From contig NZ_LXIE01000011.1 in NCBI RefSeq assembly GCF_001641085.1, positions 39,984 through 103,983 on the forward strand: 64,000 bases of DNA. The letters run 5' to 3'. Source of the stretch: Aequorivita soesokkakensis (GTDB lineage: Bacteria; Bacteroidota; Bacteroidia; Flavobacteriales; Flavobacteriaceae). The translations under genes and the position numbers were made by a program. Positions 62,953-64,000 of the stretch are shown piece by piece (position 1 is the first letter of the stretch; each line of letters starts with the position of its first letter). A model generated the notes under the pieces. That model saw nothing but the letters and a program-made list of their open reading frames with translations. It did no database searches and was not told where the DNA came from.

Positions 62953-62968
62953 TTACGAAATATATAAT

Positions 62969-63970
62969 TTAGTTAATGGCTGGACAATTACAATCATACG
63001 GTTCTGGTCTTCCACCCAAAAAGTCGTAACCCAAAGTAATTTGATGAAAACCACCACTTTGGAATTTTACATTTCCAGCTTGGTAAGAATAGGTGTATGC
63101 GAACATAAAATTCTTATAATTAATACCTAAAACCGGTGTGAAATATTGCAATTTTTGCACCTTTACTTCTTCCCCATTAAGGTATTCTGCACCATCAAGG
63201 CTTCTTCTGTATGACAGTCCGCCCCACAGTTGTCCAAAATCCATTGTTCTGTAAGCCTTAAAATTTACGTCAATAGCTTGTTCACCTGTACGTTCGCTCC
63301 ATTGAAAAAGGAAGGAAGGCTCATAGCTCCAATCGGCTCCATATTTACCAATAGCATATGCTGCGGAAATCAAGTATTTACGTTGATTGTTAGATTCGTA
63401 TTTTTCTGTATAAATCGACCTATTTTGAAATATGATATTTTTCACGGTAAAATGCCCGGAGAAATCCAAAAAGTTATACGAAAGACCAGCATCCACATTA
63501 AAATAAGAAGTGCTTTGAATAATTCCTGCAATTACTGGGTCGAAATCCGTTAGATCAAAATTAGTCTCATCGAGTCTAGATTGGGTCAATCCCGCACTCA
63601 AACCAAAGGACAACTGGTTAAGGTCTGCCTCACTTCTTGAAAACATAATATGGTGGGCATAGGTAACATATCCTCCAGTTTGCGAATGATAGCCATTTTT
63701 ATCGTTATATAAAATAACTCCTACCCCAGATTGCTCACCAAGGCGTGCATTAAAGCTTAGCGTCTGAAGATTTGGGGCTTCATTTTGATCAAACCACTGT
63801 TGCCGCGCAGTTAACCGTACTTGGTTATGTGTGGCCGCACCTGCCATAGACGGATGAATTAAATAGAGGTTATCTGAAAAATAATCTGAATATATCGGTA
63901 TTCCATCTTGGGAAAATCCATAAAAAGATGTCAACAAAAGTAGGATGAGGGAGATTCGTTTAATATTCAT
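62969..63970 (-). CDS. PorP/SprF-family type IX secretion outer-membrane protein
   Basis: The 333-residue protein has a signal peptide (MNIKRISLILLLLTSFYGFS, then Q), the conserved PorP/SprF beginning YSDYFSDNLYLIHPSMAG, and a strand-rich barrel. SprF-type proteins assist surface display of their partner adhesins, usually encoded next door, and PorP is a T9SS component. A partner would lie on the minus strand upstream, beyond the right edge of the window. Confidence 0.9.
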   Translation of the reverse strand: MNIKRISLILLLLTSFYGFSQDGIPIYSDYFSDNLYLIHPSMAGAATHNQVRLTARQQWFDQNEAPNLQTLSFNARLGEQSGVGVILYNDKNGYHSQTGGYVTYAHHIMFSRSEADLNQLSFGLSAGLTQSRLDETNFDLTDFDPVIAGIIQSTSYFNVDAGLSYNFLDFSGHFTVKNIIFQNRSIYTEKYESNNQRKYLISAAYAIGKYGADWSYEPSFLFQWSERTGEQAIDVNFKAYRTMDFGQLWGGLSYRRSLDGAEYLNGEEVKVQKLQYFTPVLGINYKNFMFAYTYSYQAGNVKFQSGGFHQITLGYDFLGGRPEPYDCNCPAIN

Positions 63971-64000
63971 AGTTTCTTTTTATCGTTTTAAGGTAAAATG

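Overview
The window is a 64 kb piece of a low-GC Bacteroidota chromosome, almost certainly Flavobacteriaceae. The evidence is a complete gldK-gldL-gldM-gldN cluster and a PorP/SprF protein (type IX secretion and gliding), a FolK-deoxynucleoside kinase fusion, FadL, BamA and OmpH outer-membrane genes, the absence of Shine-Dalgarno sequences, and promoters of the Bacteroidota form TTTG-N19/20-TAnnTTTG. The genus cannot be fixed from sequence alone. There are no phage, IS, CRISPR or rRNA genes. One tRNA is present, the initiator tRNA-fMet.

Layout. 1-2.4 kb: the end of an ArsR-type regulator with an SRPBCC partner, then two exported proteins of unknown role. 2.5-8.5 kb: tRNA-fMet, an AsmA/DUF748-like envelope protein, small proteins, an ABC-F ATPase, a DUF983 protein and an FAD oxidoreductase. 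8.6-17 kb, all on the minus strand: topA, a degenerate arginase-fold protein, then gldK, gldL, gldM and gldN. 18-24.8 kb, plus strand: miaB, a sigma-54 activator, lptE, a TPR-like protein, secG, groES and groEL. 24.8-27.4 kb: a compact operon of an Lgt-like membrane protein, a COG1964-like radical SAM enzyme and two tiny paralogous membrane proteins; this is the best candidate for an undescribed system. 27.4-32.9 kb: an M28 peptidase and a propeller lipoprotein transcribed divergently, a membrane glycosyltransferase, and a GNAT-nitrilase fusion. 33-36.3 kb: a polyamine operon (arginine decarboxylase, agmatinase, deoxyhypusine-synthase-like protein). 36.5-41.5 kb: a pseudouridine synthase, the FolK-dNK fusion, DUF2797, GH3 and a small lipoprotein. 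41.6-45.4 kb: clpX, clpP, tig and a holin-like protein. 45.5-49.9 kb: an SGNH lipoprotein, FadL, a hydrolase and pdxJ. 50-57.1 kb, plus strand: a CBS protein, nadK, a DUF6089 protein, uppS, bamA and two ompH genes (envelope biogenesis). 57.2-64 kb: murI, a gamma-carbonic anhydrase, a LytTR/LytS two-component pair, a VWA lipoprotein and PorP/SprF.

Themes. Envelope biogenesis dominates: BamA, OmpH, LptE, UppS, MurI, SecG, the T9SS motor and its outer-membrane parts, and many lipoproteins. Protein quality control is the second theme: GroESL, ClpXP and trigger factor. Several spacers carry seven-base tandem repeats, usually in 5' leaders, and hairpin repeats with a CTTC loop. Two TGGCAC-type elements, before groES and before the first ompH, look like sigma-54 promoters, and a sigma-54 activator is encoded 2 kb upstream of groES.
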